From Glandiceps talaboti (lineage: Eukaryota; Hemichordata; Enteropneusta; Spengelidae): DNA of 64,000 nucleotides. The first letter of the stretch is position 1. Every line of letters starts with the position of its first letter. This document shows, piece by piece, positions 40,001 through 58,546 of this stretch. Below the pieces are notes generated by a model, which saw only the letters and a list, made by a program, of their open reading frames with translations, was not told where the DNA came from and did no database searches. The position numbers were made by a program, and so were the translations under genes. The DNA lies in contig NC_135569.1 in assembly GCF_964340395.1 (NCBI RefSeq), positions 4,018,540 through 4,082,539 of the forward strand, written 5' to 3'.

Positions 40001-41175
40001 GTGTGGTACAAACAGAGCCAGTTGTTTCACCTTCAGCAACTGATTCCTGTTGCACTCCTCACAAAGTAAATTGTTACTGCTGTTTCCATGGTTACTTGGT
40101 TCGGAATATTGTTGGTGATAATCTGTGACAACAGAATGATTTAAATTTTGCTGCCGTTGAGCGGGAATGGGTTTGTTGTAATCACCTTCCTGTAAACAAC
40201 AGAATTAAAAAAACAAGATTTGACATGGATGCCTGTTGTAAGGTTTGTGTGTGTACTGGTACCATTCTAAAGAGCGCCACCAACGGTGAGTGTGTGGATA
40301 TATTTCATTTTATTTATGTATGACAAAGCATAAAACAAGATTTGATGAGTTCTTCCTGCAAGGTATGTGTATGACCATTCTATAGAGCGCCACCAACGGT
40401 GAGAGTGGGGATATATAGTGCACCACCAATGCTTCTGACGTATCAAATGTTATTTGACCCATGAACAAATAACTGCAAGACTAGCACTCAGTTTGAATCT
40501 ATATACAATCTCACCTCATCAAATCCATTGTATTGTTCACAATGAGGACAATCCCAGCAGTCCTTGTTACCATAGGGAACCACAGTATCTTCATTACAAA
40601 ACCAACAATTGACTTTGATATGACTTGGGTTTCTGTTAAACATGATTTCATTAAGAGTGAATAGTTATATAAATATTAACCAGTCTGGGGGGTTTACTGT
40701 AAGATACGTCGGGTTGTTCAGCTCTATCAGGCTTCTTATAATGAGTGCTGGCTGACAGCGTGGCATGAATATCTGTATCTTACAGACTTCTGGTAAGCCA
40801 TCTAGGTTTGACATAGGGTATGTTTCTGCATTTATCTCGCCTGAAAGACTCCTTAGAAAGCGGATCTTCATGAAGGTTCATAGTGTGTTTGAAAACATGT
40901 ACCGATTGGTCGAACTCAATGCTGTGATTAGTACAAACGTTAGACTGAAAGATTGAGTTGTTGTGTCCACTAACCAAAGATCTTTTTGTACAAATGAATT
41001 GTTTGAAAGGTGAAACATTGCTTCGATACAACAATCTGAGAGCAATTTTAATTGATACAAAAACTATGATAATCAAGACCACTTACCTGATAACATGTAG
41101 CCATATAAGGAATAATCCAATCACAGCTGTTAGTATTACACACAGTACAAGTGTCAACATTATCTCCACAACCAT
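34015..41175 (-). CDS. TMEM201: Transmembrane protein 201 (Samp1/NET5), 11 coding exons
   Basis: Inner nuclear membrane protein that in vertebrates links lamina, LINC complex and spindle. Exons: 41087-41175, 40515-40632, 39995-40189, 39379-39552, 38639-38786, 37935-38049, 37315-37479, 35898-36535, 35183-35380, 34673-34807, 34015-34133; phases agree throughout, about 697 residues. Seen: N-terminal membrane segment (LTLVLCVILTAVIGLFLIW); Cys-rich zinc ribbon VNCWFCNEDTVVPYG ... CWDCPHCEQYNGF; GDYNKPIPAQ; CEEC; VYQHHLEQIYKLC; three further hydrophobic stretches; Ser-rich tail with RKQKPLISPARLTL and SSPCDVDTTNR; last membrane segment (VVMLLSIGVNLFLVMYLI). This is the human order. The exon 6 acceptor is least certain: ttacag before 38049 keeps phase, while a second AG before 38008 does not join exon 5 in frame. 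An alternative start lies five codons downstream. Confidence 0.93.
34377..34548. repeat. 58-bp tandem repeat, 3 copies
   Basis: The motif cacagttgtgactatt recurs at a 58-bp spacing, followed by tttcac and a ggtcatttgaatttcat-like block. It lies in the last intron of TMEM201. The core cacagttgtga is itself partly palindromic. Confidence 0.9.
35600..35760 (-). mobile_element. SINE body fragment, reverse orientation
   Basis: It matches the reverse complement of the SINE body at 54640-54960: actccctgggaagca, then gcataagt, cacattgcaa, tatcctagcaggtcccc, acaactgggttgactggg and ggacttaagcc, in that order. The tRNA-like head is not evident. It lies in a TMEM201 intron. Confidence 0.65.
36020..36345 (-). 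repeat. TMEM201: Coding minisatellite in TMEM201: 21-residue repeat, about 5-6 copies
   Basis: A 63-bp unit in exon 35898-36535 encodes repeats ending S(V/M)S(A/T)N(Q/H)R, for example GGFNSYTAVPPIWPSVSAN and TGFHSYTAVPPVWPSVSAN. The two central copies are the most alike. The repeat lies in the disordered, Ser-rich nucleoplasmic region between the membrane segments and the ISPAR motif. Vertebrate TMEM201 does not show this repeat as far as I recall. Confidence 0.9.
37725..37895. mobile_element. MITE family A, partial copy
   Basis: It carries the family text gatgtaaaatcatgaaatga, ccagaaaccatagtttgtg and the end TTTCCTGGAGTGTGTTCC. Only this half is recognisable. It lies in a TMEM201 intron. 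Confidence 0.65.
39595..39855. mobile_element. Dispersed repeat family C, copy 2
   Basis: It shares accatgcatgagccaagtt, ttataccttggttgttg and tgacaaggccccc...ttattcatattttc...ggctgaa in order with 41340-41640 and 4840-5130. It lies in a TMEM201 intron. Confidence 0.55.
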
Positions 41176-41339
41176 ATGATATACACGGTCACACTAACAC
41201 GTAATTAGCTCTCACCAAGGCGTCTCAACACTTCACAATACTGTATTACATACAACTCAATCCAAGATGGATATAACAAAGATACCGGTCACCCTGTACA
41301 CCAAATGATGAAATCTATTAGATACTGAATGTTGGCCAA

Positions 41340-41640
41340 ATATACATATTATTCTACCATACACAAGCCAAGTTATCGTTTCCGAACAGAAAGTATAGAT
41401 TATATACCCTGGTTGTTCCACATCATGACAACCCATGCCTATATATGAATCAACACGTTCACAATCATCATTATTTTTCTGGATTTTTCATAATTATGCT
41501 TGAGGAGGTATAACTACATTATTCCCCTATACTTCACTTTATTCCACTGGAAAATACTCATCTAGCAACTAGTAGTGACAAGGCCCCTTAGGCCACTCAT
41601 ATTTCTCTTGGTTGATTGGGGGGGGGGGGGTGTATTGGGG
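41340..41640. mobile_element. Dispersed repeat family C, copy 3
   Basis: It shares ccatacacaagccaagtt, tataccctggttgttccac and tgacaaggccccttagg...catatttctcttggttga with the other two copies. It lies just upstream of the TMEM201 start, in the divergent intergenic region. Confidence 0.55.
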
Positions 41641-43734
41641 AACAATATCTAAATATTTAGCCATGACTATGAGTAAATCTGAATAAAATAGACCTCTGGA
41701 AAATTGCACACCAACAAAATATAAACAGAAGTCTGAGAAGTCAAAAATAGAAAGTATTGGCAAATATGCATTGCTTAAAAATAAAATGATATTGTGACAT
41801 GGGAAAGAAAAAAATATGGCAGGTTTAACTTCAAGTTCAACAGCGCTCCTTCCCCACCCCAGTGCCACTACATGTATCTATTTTCGGCCATCAATTTTAC
41901 CAAGGTTTCCCGCCAAAATTATGGAATGCAAATCTAAGCTGTGGTCTTCCTGTTTATTTTGTCTTGTCTACGGGCAGGATAGTCCTGCTTGCAGACAGAG
42001 TAAGTCGGGACTCTATTCTAATGGGACTGTAAAAATCTAGAACTTCTTCACAAGTAACCCATGCCATGCCGATTCAACCGAAGATGTTTTTTCTCAAAGG
42101 CCTGCACCTGTTGGACGACGCGACGGGTAAACGCTCTTATCCAAATTAAATCAACTCTCTATTACTACGTCATTGGTGTAACCATAAACATAACTTACTT
42201 TAGCGTAAAACGTGATATTTTCCTTCGTCTGACTTCTTACTCTTCCTTTCACGTGTTTCACTCGCTGAAGAAACCACAAACAATCAAACGACGAATATGG
42301 TACCCCTAACTCTCTTTAAATTAGTGATATCATAAACACCCCGGTAAATATTGGTAGAGCATCAAACATTTCTGTTACAATATTGCAGCAGACCACATAT
42401 GAACAGACTTTCCTCAACGGTCGAAAACTTGGACAAACATAGCTGTGATGCCCGTACGTTAATGGCTGACTGTTTAAGAATATTGTATTAGAAACTTAAA
42501 GGGTCTGCTGACGTCGCACGTTGACCCCCATGCATCGATTGCATGTGACCTGGCTCGATTATATAAACATTGCCATTGAACTTGTGTGAGGACTTCAGTG
42601 AATGTGGTGAGTATTAAAACACAGATTTTTGATAAGTTGACATTGCTTCTTGACCCGGTTACAATCATCATTGGTACTGGTGACGAGACGTCCACTGAGA
42701 GCTAGTGATCAAACAATATGGAACTAAAGTCAAAAGATGATTGATGTAGTAGTGTGTCGGTATTTACATTTCGTTACACCATTGACCCTAGGGTATATGG
42801 TTACACCTGGGTATGGAACTTTGGAAGTATCACGTCGGCGATATTTCCATGGGTAGGGGGAGATAGTTCAGCAAGGTAAGATTTCGTTCGAAACCCGTCC
42901 ACTGTCGTGTATTTGACCACTAAGTCATCCAAGGACAAATGAATCAACCAAAGAAAATATGGTTAGTTAGGGTACATGGTTTGGTAAATACATAGACATG
43001 ATTGATTTCATGTAGGGTATATGGTAAAATGATAATCGTATCCAGTAACAGCTGCAGGATACAGAGGAGATCTTCCCTCAGTATATATATATAACTGTTG
43101 GAAAAATTCGTTGAACAGGACTTCACTCTCTGAAATCAAAACTTATGACTATACATTTTGTAGCGTTATCAGTTGATGCGATGATAAAGTAACTAACACT
43201 ACAGCAGGGATGAATTTAGTGAGACTCCATGACTGATGTGTGTGTGTACTTTGACCTCAAATATAACATATTGTATATATTGGTGATGACGTTTTTGACT
43301 CATAAATCAATCCGTAATCAATTATTTTAAAGCCCAATGTTTCAATCCAAAGTTCTCAATTTAGTGTTAATTATCTTATCAGTGGAGGCCATAAGGATTA
43401 CATAGCGTAATTCCTTTACTTAGGATTAGGGGTAAAGATTAACTCTTTGTGTGGCTCTGTCCATAGACCCTCTGTGGGTGGAGGGTCTATGCTCTGTCTG
43501 ACAACAGTTTTTCTAACTCAAATGTTAATCCAAATTTTACATGATTAGAGGTGAGATAAATCATAAATCCGCCACCAACCGGATAAATAGTTCATTGTAG
43601 GATAAAAAACTAAATTTGTTTAGTTAGACCTCAGTCCCCACCCCATCTAACTTAATTGACCAAAATTTAAAAAATGTTTGAGATGGCACAATCAATTTCA
43701 CATAAGTATGTAGTAGTAGGTAGTGCCATGAATG

Positions 43735-44025
43735 CAAAAGCCTGTATAAAGTATTAGATGAACACTTAATATTCATGACTCCTAAGTGCGTATTACCATC
43801 AGATAAATAGTCATGAATATTCAGTGTTCATCTAATACATATACATGTCTACTAAATCCCATAATGCATCAGTGGATCACTGCTAGCACAATGGAGATGT
43901 AATAGTGTTTCAATTTGGTGTTTTTGGTAATTGCATGAAAGTGATGTGATGTGAAAACATGAATGACTTTCCAGAACCCAAAGTTTATGAAAATACTTTT
44001 ATTTGCTAGAGTGGCATTCCCGTTA
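43735..44025. mobile_element. MITE family A, diverged copy
   Basis: The right end (cagaacccaaagtttatg, aaaatacttttatttgctag, AGTGGCATTCCCG) is the inverted counterpart of the left end at 1788. Internal sequence includes a local inversion of gaatattca(t/g)-type text (gatgaacacttaatattcat and its partner). Confidence 0.65.
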
Positions 44026-44259
44026 AAGTTCATTCACCCAAGGACCTCAGAAAATTTAACACAATGTACATGAACGACATTGTTTACATTTGTTGTTGTT
44101 GTTGTTGTTAACATTTGTTGTTGTTTACATATGTTGATGTTGTTCACATATGTTGTTGTTTACTGTTTTCAGATATATTGCTGTCATTACTAAGTACTCA
44201 ATAGAATCACAGAGACTGCCATAACCGTCAGAATGGAGTTTGAAAAGTACAGAACTTGA

Positions 44260-51220
<6,961 letters not shown>

Positions 51221-51246
51221 GACAGTGCATTGACCTTTGTCAGTGA

Positions 51247-51272
51247 ATTACCCACAATGCATTGTGGGTAAT
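51247..51272. promoter_or_regulatory. 26-bp perfect palindrome with CCCACAATGCAT core
   Basis: ATTACCCACAATG is followed at once by its exact reverse complement. It lies 27 nt after the SLC35E2 stop codon. The half resembles the ZNF143/Staf-type CCCA(n)nATGC consensus; in RNA it would fold as a near loopless hairpin in the 3' UTR. Confidence 0.7.
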
Positions 51273-51694
51273 ATGATGGCGTGGTCAGGTAGTTGTTCAG
51301 TGCAATCTATTCCCTTCCTGTTTGCTTGATAAATCATAGTTTTATTTACGTTCATGATTGCGTCTTGGGTGCTTCACTACATGTGACCGATTTTCAGTAC
51401 TGATAATGTTCAACACAAGACAATGTTAAATGCACCGTTTAAGAACTTAAAATATGAATGTTACTGCCACTGTTTCAACCAGGGAGGTGTAAGGGGAAGA
51501 ACACTATCTATACAGACCCCCTTCTCACCTTAAACCTCCATGTTTCAATTCTCATGGTTTAACTGTAGATCGGGTTTTGACTGACTAGACATACGTGCGA
51601 GATTAAACAAAACGACAATGAAAATTGATCAAAGAGGGAAGGGAGGGGAAGGGGATGGGGAAGGGGTGACAAAGACCAAATCATGAACATGTAT

Positions 51695-51700
51695 AATAAA
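51695..51700 (+). terminator. Possible SLC35E2 polyadenylation signal
   Basis: AATAAA about 475 nt after the stop codon, in AT-rich sequence. Confidence 0.4.
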
Positions 51701-52309
51701 GGACAATTGAAGCATAGAAATTTATTTATAGATTGAAGAAATAGCCTAACTCTTGATTGAATTTTAATCAGATTGCACTGTTGCGACGACATATACAGGG
51801 TGTTTACCAAATCATGTGTAATGTATTGATATACACGCAGGGATGCCTTTTTGCAAAAAAGGTTACGATAATGTGCTAACACTAAATCAAGAGATTTCGA
51901 ACATTGTTTTTTGATCTTCTTGAAATAAACTCCATATTTTTTTTTAAATTTTGAATTTAAAAAAAAAAGTATTAGTAATGCATATGGACCAAAATGTACG
52001 GGCCAGGTACCTTCTTGGTAATTTTTTTAAAATTTTGATTTAAAAAAAAGAGGATGGACCAAAATGTACAAGTCAGGTCATTACCATGGTAACAAGTTTT
52101 GATTTCATATTTGAATTTTGCAGATTGTGGCATTATTTAATGGTGCTCATAAAGTGTATATCCTTTGAGAAATATTTCTCTGTATTATGTTCATTTTGTT
52201 TATAAATTGTTTGAATTTTGTTAGCATGAGAAATATTGTATATTACAACAAGTAAATCTTTCTCATACATTTTTCCTCAATACTTTTGTGGAAATAAGGG
52301 TTCACTGGT

Positions 52310-53452
52310 GATCACAGTGAAATGTACACAATGTAGTGTTCACTGGACCCCAGTAATCACAGTGAAATGTACACAATGTAGTGTTCACTGGACCCCAGTA
52401 ATCACAGTGAAATGTACACAATGTAGTGTTCACTGGACCCCAGTAATCACAGTGAAATGTACACAAAATACAGTGTTCACTGGACCCCAGTAATCACAGT
52501 GAAATGTACACAGTACAGTGTTCACTGGACCCCAGTAATCACAGTGAAATGTACAAAATATAGTGTTCACTGGACCCCAGTAATCACAGTGAAATGTACA
52601 AAATACAGTGTTCACTGGACCCCAGTAATCACAGTGAAATGTACACAATACAGTGTTCACTGGACCCCAGTAATCACAGTGAAATGTACACAAAATACAG
52701 TGTTCACTGGACCCCAGTAATCACAGTGAAATGTACACAGTACAGTGTTCACTGGACCCCAGTAATCACAGTGAAATGTACAAAATATAGTGTTCACTGG
52801 ACCCCAGTAATCACAGTGAAATGTACAAAATACAGTGTTCACTGGACCCCAGTAATCACAGTGAAATGTACACAATACAGTGTTCACTGGACCCCAGTAA
52901 TCACAGTGAAATGTACACAAAATACAGTGTTCACTGGACCCCAGTAATCACAGTGAAATGTACACAAAATACAGTGTTCATTGGACCCCAGTAATCACAG
53001 TGAAATGTACACAAAATACAGTGTTCACTGGACCCCAGTAATCACAGTGAAATGTACACAAAATACAGTGTTCACTGGACCCCAGTAATCACAGTGAAAT
53101 GTACACAAAATACAGTGTTCACTGGACCCCAGTAATCACAGTGAAATGTACACAAAATACAGTGTTCACTGGACCCCAGTAATCACAGTGAAATGTACAC
53201 AAAATACAGTGTTCACTGGACCCCAGTAATCACAGTGAAATGTACACAAAATACAGTGTTCACTGGACCCCAGTAATCACAGTGAAATGTACACATAATA
53301 CAGTGTTCACTGGACCCCAGTAATCACAGTGAAATGTACACATAATACAGTGTTCACTGGACCCCAGTAATCACAGTGAAATGTACACATAATACAGTGT
53401 TCACTGGACCCCAGTAATCACAGTGAAATGTACACAAAATACAGTGTTCACT
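52310..53452. repeat. 45-47 bp satellite, about 25 monomers, with a five-monomer higher-order repeat
   Basis: The monomer is near cagtgttcactggacccc plus agtaatcacagtgaaatgta plus a variable linker. Linker types run in order acacaaaata, acacagta, acaaaatata, acaaaata, acacaata and the same series repeats 227 bp later (52461, 52688, 52915). After that a single type dominates, then three copies with acacataata. Each monomer has inverted TTCACTG / CACAGTGAA arms. The frames that stay open across it are artefacts. Confidence 0.95.
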
Positions 53453-53459
53453 GTGTTTC

Positions 53460-54639
53460 AAATTAGTAAATACACATTTTTTTGACACTTTACATACTCT
53501 GTTCTATCATATTTATCTCTTGAAAAACTTCCTTTTTCTTCGAAGCAGTTTAGGCTTTGTATTTAAGCAGTCTTGGCATGTAGGGTAGATTTCAGCTGCT
53601 TGTTCTCCTGATATCAGGAATAAATAAGGAACGGGAAAGCAAAAATTATCGGAAAAAAAGGATCGACGTGAGGGTATTCAGGGCACGCGCGCACTGACCA
53701 GAACCAGATATATATTTTTTTGGCCTTAACTAAGATAAATCATGAAATGTTATCACTTCTACTGTTAGGTGGACAGACATACATTGTATCAGAGTACAGT
53801 AAACATGGACATTTTTTTGCTAAACACTTATTTTCACTTATTTCACCAGAAAACAAAAAACACAAAAATAAGTACCGGTAGTGGCTAAAATGCCTTCTTA
53901 TAAATGCACATAATGTATCAGTCTGGTGATCAGTAAATATTATTAATTTTGAGAACTAGAAAGATTATCAAACAGAAGGCCATTCAAAATGACAATTCTT
54001 AATCAACTTTCAGATGAAATTTTAATGTAAAAGTCTTGACATAAACAACTCTACACAGCATTGTCATTTACTACATTAGACTCTCTCACAGTTCTCGGAG
54101 CTTCGCTTTCCTAAAATGAAAGCTAAACGAATTATTTTGTATGTACCAGGACCGATACTAGCTACTAACCGTACTCGAATATCCTTGTACTGTGCGCCTC
54201 ATTGACCATGATAGAGATAACCATTCGTTGACGTGTGACTGCGACGCTCCGTGTTTTCTAGTACGGTCATGGAGTACGTTATGTAGATGGTATCAGTACA
54301 TACAAAATACTAGTAATTCATTTAGCGTTAACTTTAGTAATGTGAAGCTCTGAGGACTGTAAGAGAGTCTATTACTACATGTACAACAATTAGATTTTTT
54401 GGGAATCTTGATCGTTTTTATTTAACTCACATTGAGTTTAGATATGAATTTCCTTTAAAATCTAATTCTTAAAGCATTACCAAACTTTGCCAAAAGGAAG
54501 TTTATCATTTTAAAATAATAATAGGAATTTTGGGGTTCATCGTCTTCTTTTGATTCATTATCAATGACAGATATAAATATGACATTTGTAGCTACATAGA
54601 ATAAAAGGTCAAAGTGTTACTGTGTACCACCAGTAACGT
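53460..54639. other. Intergenic stretch with no recognised feature
   Basis: AT-rich sequence. I see no exon, RNA or repeat pattern I can support. Confidence 0.5.
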
Positions 54640-54960
54640 AGAGTCATGATGGGTGAATGGTTAGCGTGACTGGCTTGGAATCTACAGGTTGCAGGTTTGA
54701 GCCCCGTCGCTGCCTGCTGTTTATTTCTGAGTGGCTAAAGTCCTTGGGCAAGATTTGAACCACGACTGTGCCTCAGTCAACCCAGCTGTATAATTGGGGA
54801 CCTGGTAGGATAGAGGTTGCAATGTGAAGGCTTTAATCCTATGCACTTAAATGGCTGCAATGGATTGTATGCTCCCCAGGGAGTTGAGGAAGACAAAATG
54901 GCCATTGTGCCATTCTGATCTGAGCCAGGGGTAATAATTGTAACCATTAAAGAGATTAAG
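54640..54960 (+). mobile_element. tRNA-derived SINE, near full length
   Basis: The head has a pol III A box (ggttagcgtgactgg) and a B box (GGTTTGAGCCC) spaced as in tRNA. The body has tggctaaagtccttgggca, ccagctgtataattgggg, gcacttaaatggctgcaatg and ctccccagggagttgag. The same body occurs at 61130-61250, 35600-35760 (reverse) and 7495-7585 (reverse). It would move through a LINE reverse transcriptase supplied elsewhere. Confidence 0.8.
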
Positions 54961-55011
54961 AGCCCAATTTGATATCATCATATAAAACGCCGAACGACTT
55001 ATTATCATCTC

Positions 55012-55076
55012 GTCAGTGCAGTAAGGTCGTATCTGCTATGCAATTGTATAGGCAAATACGACCTTACTGCACTGAC
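55012..55076. other. 65-bp near-perfect hairpin, miRNA-precursor size
   Basis: The left arm GTCAGTGCAGTAAGGTCGTA continues tctgctat, the right arm atag(g)caaa continues TACGACCTTACTGCACTGAC, with an 8-base loop (gcaattgt). There is one mismatch in the outer 24 pairs. It could be a microRNA precursor, a Pol III-type short hairpin or the core of a small inverted-repeat element. I do not recognise the sequence as a named miRNA. Confidence 0.6.
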
Positions 55077-55309
55077 ATGACATTGCATATGCACATCCTA
55101 AAGCAAAAAAAAATTGTATTCATTCATAATATGTAAGTTTATCATGTAACATTGTACACTGTGCCTTCGATTGTCTGCCTTTATGACTTTAAAATTTATG
55201 TATATTTTACTGATGTGTTGTGGGGCTCCATTCTGATTTGATAGCTGTGTGCCAGTCAGGCTGGAGCAGACATGGATGTTTTCAGGTATTACTATTAACA
55301 CATGCTGGT

Positions 55310-55800
55310 AAGTTTTTAAGCCAGCATAGTGTTAACAGCATATGCTGATCCTGTTTTAGCACTGAGCTAGTTCAGTGTCAGCCAAGTGTGAGAGCTGTTT
55401 CTTGAGGTGTACTGTACTGTGCTGACTCGATGTTAGCATGGAGCTAGCCCAGTGCCAACCCAGTGTGAAAGTAATACTTGAGATGTACTGTACTCGGCTG
55501 ACTTGATGTTAGCATGGAAATAGCCCAGTGCCAACCCAGTGTGAAAGTAATACTTGAGATGTACTGTACTCGGCTGACTTGATGTTAGCATGGAGCTAGC
55601 CCAGTGCCAGTCCACTCTGAAAGTAATACTTGAGATGTACTGTACTCTGCTGATGCTGTGCTCTGTTATAACAAAGCTAATCCAAGGCCAGCCCAGTTTA
55701 AAAGCAGATTCTTAAATTGAACCATACTGTGCTGACGCTGTGTTAGTATGGAGCTAGTCATATATAAGCCCAGTGTGAAAACAGTTTCTTCACCTGACCT
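55310..55800. repeat. Degenerate tandem repeat of about 75 bp, about 6 copies
   Basis: The motifs gatgttagcatgga, gctagcccagtgcca, acccagtgtgaaag and gagatgtactgtact recur in order. The middle three copies are close to identical and the outer ones decay. Confidence 0.85.
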
Positions 55801-56727
55801 GTACTATAGAGTCTTCCTAGAGTCTGTAAGACTCACCATGTCAGGGCGCCCTCATCAGCCTACCCACTACATCAGTCTAAGAGAAAACTGATAAGGGCAG
55901 AACAGCTCAGCCTATCTTATAGTCTCGTCTTCCTTATAATAAATAGAGATGTGTGACAGACATATGTTTACAGCTGTATAATCCACTTCCTATCCATCAT
56001 TAAAACACCTTGTGGATCAGTTTTCCTAAAAACCAAAGTTCTTAAAATCCCTCCGTGTGAAAAGTCAATCCTGATCCTTTTGAAAGAATGTAAGAAATTT
56101 AGGGGTTCGTTATTTTGTTTATAACGTCTGTAATCAACAATCTGTTATTTTCCCATAGTTAACACAATATTAGGAGGCCATATTGGATGGTGGCCATATT
56201 GGATTCCAAAATGGTTGAAAGTTTGATATCATTTTGACCTCTAGTTTAAAAAAGTATATGGTGACCCCTTAATTTCAACTGAGAATGGGTTTATCAAAGG
56301 GGTTGACCGATGTATGAGGGCGCCCTGTCACAGAGTAGTAACCCTACAGACTATGAATGGGTTTGCGTTTTATTTAGCAAAGTAACAGCAAAAGGTTAAG
56401 GTTTTTGTATGAGGTGCTCACTGTATCAGGGCTAATGGAAGCATTGTGTTTTAAATTCTCACGCAATCATGTAAAGGGCATATAATGGGAAAAAGAATTA
56501 AATAATTTTAAAGTACCATACTTCCAAGTGAGGGGAAATGGACCCTTACAATTTAGAAGGCGTTAGTTTTATAAAAAGCAAAGACTATCTACTCTAATCA
56601 TGATGAAATAAATTGAATTACTTAGTAAAATGTATGCAGCACGTGTCTGAATATTTATTTTGATACACAATAACTTTATAAATTATGTTGATGGTGTGAC
56701 CTCATGGTGGACAGTACTGAATGTGTA

Positions 56728-56765
<38 letters not shown>

Positions 56766-58080
56766 CCAATGAATACTTGTGATTGATCAAGGCTTACACA
56801 ATGCATACTGATGATGAGTTCTGATTGGTCAAGACAAATAGACTGAGATTATTTACTGTAAGGTATTTATTGGTGTAGCATTACCAGATTTCATTACATT
56901 CTTTACACTTCATTCATACCAAACACACTTATGAGCATGTGCAATATCATCCACAATTAAACATTCTTGGTATTTATCACAACAACTATAAACATAATTT
57001 TTTTTTTTGAAATTAACAATTAACTAAAAATAAAATTACACCCAGCCTTCACTACATTATAATATAAAAGCTTAAACAGAAGTCTGAGATTGAAAAATAA
57101 AAAAGCAAATTGTTGGCAAGAACCCAAAAAAGTTCATTATAAAAAATTAAATTCTTTGTTATTGACTGTTACTGATGCAATGGTGTTCAATGACCAACAG
57201 ACAATAATTACATTTATCATATACCGAGAATCACTTCCAAAGTAATTCAATATAGAGCATGCGCATCGAACCGGGGCAATAATTTTCTGTATCACGGCCC
57301 GGCACACTTTGCCCAAATATGGTAAGTGGTTCACTCATCAATATGATCCATTCGCTCAGTGATTTGTTAATTTCTTCACATTTTGACATTTCTGCAAATA
57401 AAATAATATTTCACAGCCAATTTATGTGATGTGATTCAAATGAAGTTTTCATGCCACTATATGGGGTATATGATATAATCTATCCAGGATATGGGTTTCT
57501 ATTCACACACAGCACTGCTTACAGGCCCTCCTACAGTCAGGTCCTTCTAACATACAACCTCAATCCACATAACCCATATCCGGGCCGTAAAGATTAATAA
57601 CATCGCACATTTGTGATAAGACAGACTTTTTCATCGCTACGTTGAGAAATATTTCACATAAATCAATTCAAGACCAAAAATTTCAAACCCGACGATATGT
57701 TTAATTTATAAAAAAATTATTTTGTTAAGGCAAGTTTTGACCTGAATAGCTTCTTACTGTTATCTATAGGTTTTAACTTCATTATCCAATGTACATTGTG
57801 TACATATGGTGTACATTGTGTAGATATACTCTGATTAATTTTGAAACAAAAACAAAATGAAATAACAATTTAGTTGTAGGTGCCACAGTACCTGAATACA
57901 GGCTCTGTTCATACTTAAATCGTCACTACAAGGCAAGCTATATGGACTGTGCATCTTAGACCCTTTAGGTGGAATTTTCATCCAAAACATGCTGGAGATG
58001 TATGACATTACACTCAAAATTTTGCATTTTTTTTTTCAAATACAACTGTCAACATTCAAGCATTGACAAATACGACCTAT
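55801..58080. other. Intergenic stretch
   Basis: No exon seen. It holds a (GT)n run at 56728-56762 and AT-rich sequence. Part of it may be 3' UTR of the METTL24-like gene. Confidence 0.45.
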
Positions 58081-58362
58081 TACAAACAGGGAAAGTAAAC
58101 AACTGAATTGGATTAATAACACTTGGCACAGCATGTTGAAAGTACAGAGACTTGTATTACATTTAATGGTTTGATAAGAACAGTTTTATGGCCTCTTCAT
58201 GTTCACAAATAAATTTCAAGTTCCCCTGTCATTTCGTGTTCACATAAGAGGCCATAAAACAGTTCTTATCAAACCATGAAATGTAATACAAGTCTCTGTA
58301 CTTCCAATATGCTGTACCAAGTGTTATCAATCCAATTTATTTCTTTACTTTCCCTGTTTGTA
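58081..58362. mobile_element. Foldback element with two 117-bp arms
   Basis: The left arm (58081-58197) and right arm (58246-58362) are near-perfect reverse complements, separated by a 48-bp loop. Tips are TACAAACAGGGAAAGTAAA and its complement, with TA at each end. It encodes nothing. It lies about 185 nt beyond the stop of the METTL24-like gene, so it could be in that gene's 3' UTR. Confidence 0.85.
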
Positions 58363-58546
58363 ACAGGTTCTGTTCATCAATACTTTGATATCAGCAGTTG
58401 TAGACAATTACAATTTCTGTATCTCACAGTTTCCTGTATAGACACTCATCTTTTCAAATTTGCCTCAGGGCATGTTCAAAACAGGTTTGTTTTCTCAACT
58501 TTGAAGTGTGAGGGTAATATTATGTTTGGAACTTGCATCAAGAACT

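Noticed and set aside
42850-42930. tRNA gene or SINE near GTTCGAAACCC
   Set aside because: The B box is good but the A box and stems are not convincing; noted only as a possible SINE remnant.
52236-52947. Repetitive proteins of 85-117 residues on both strands
   Set aside because: They are frames through the 45-47 bp satellite, and changes in monomer length break them.
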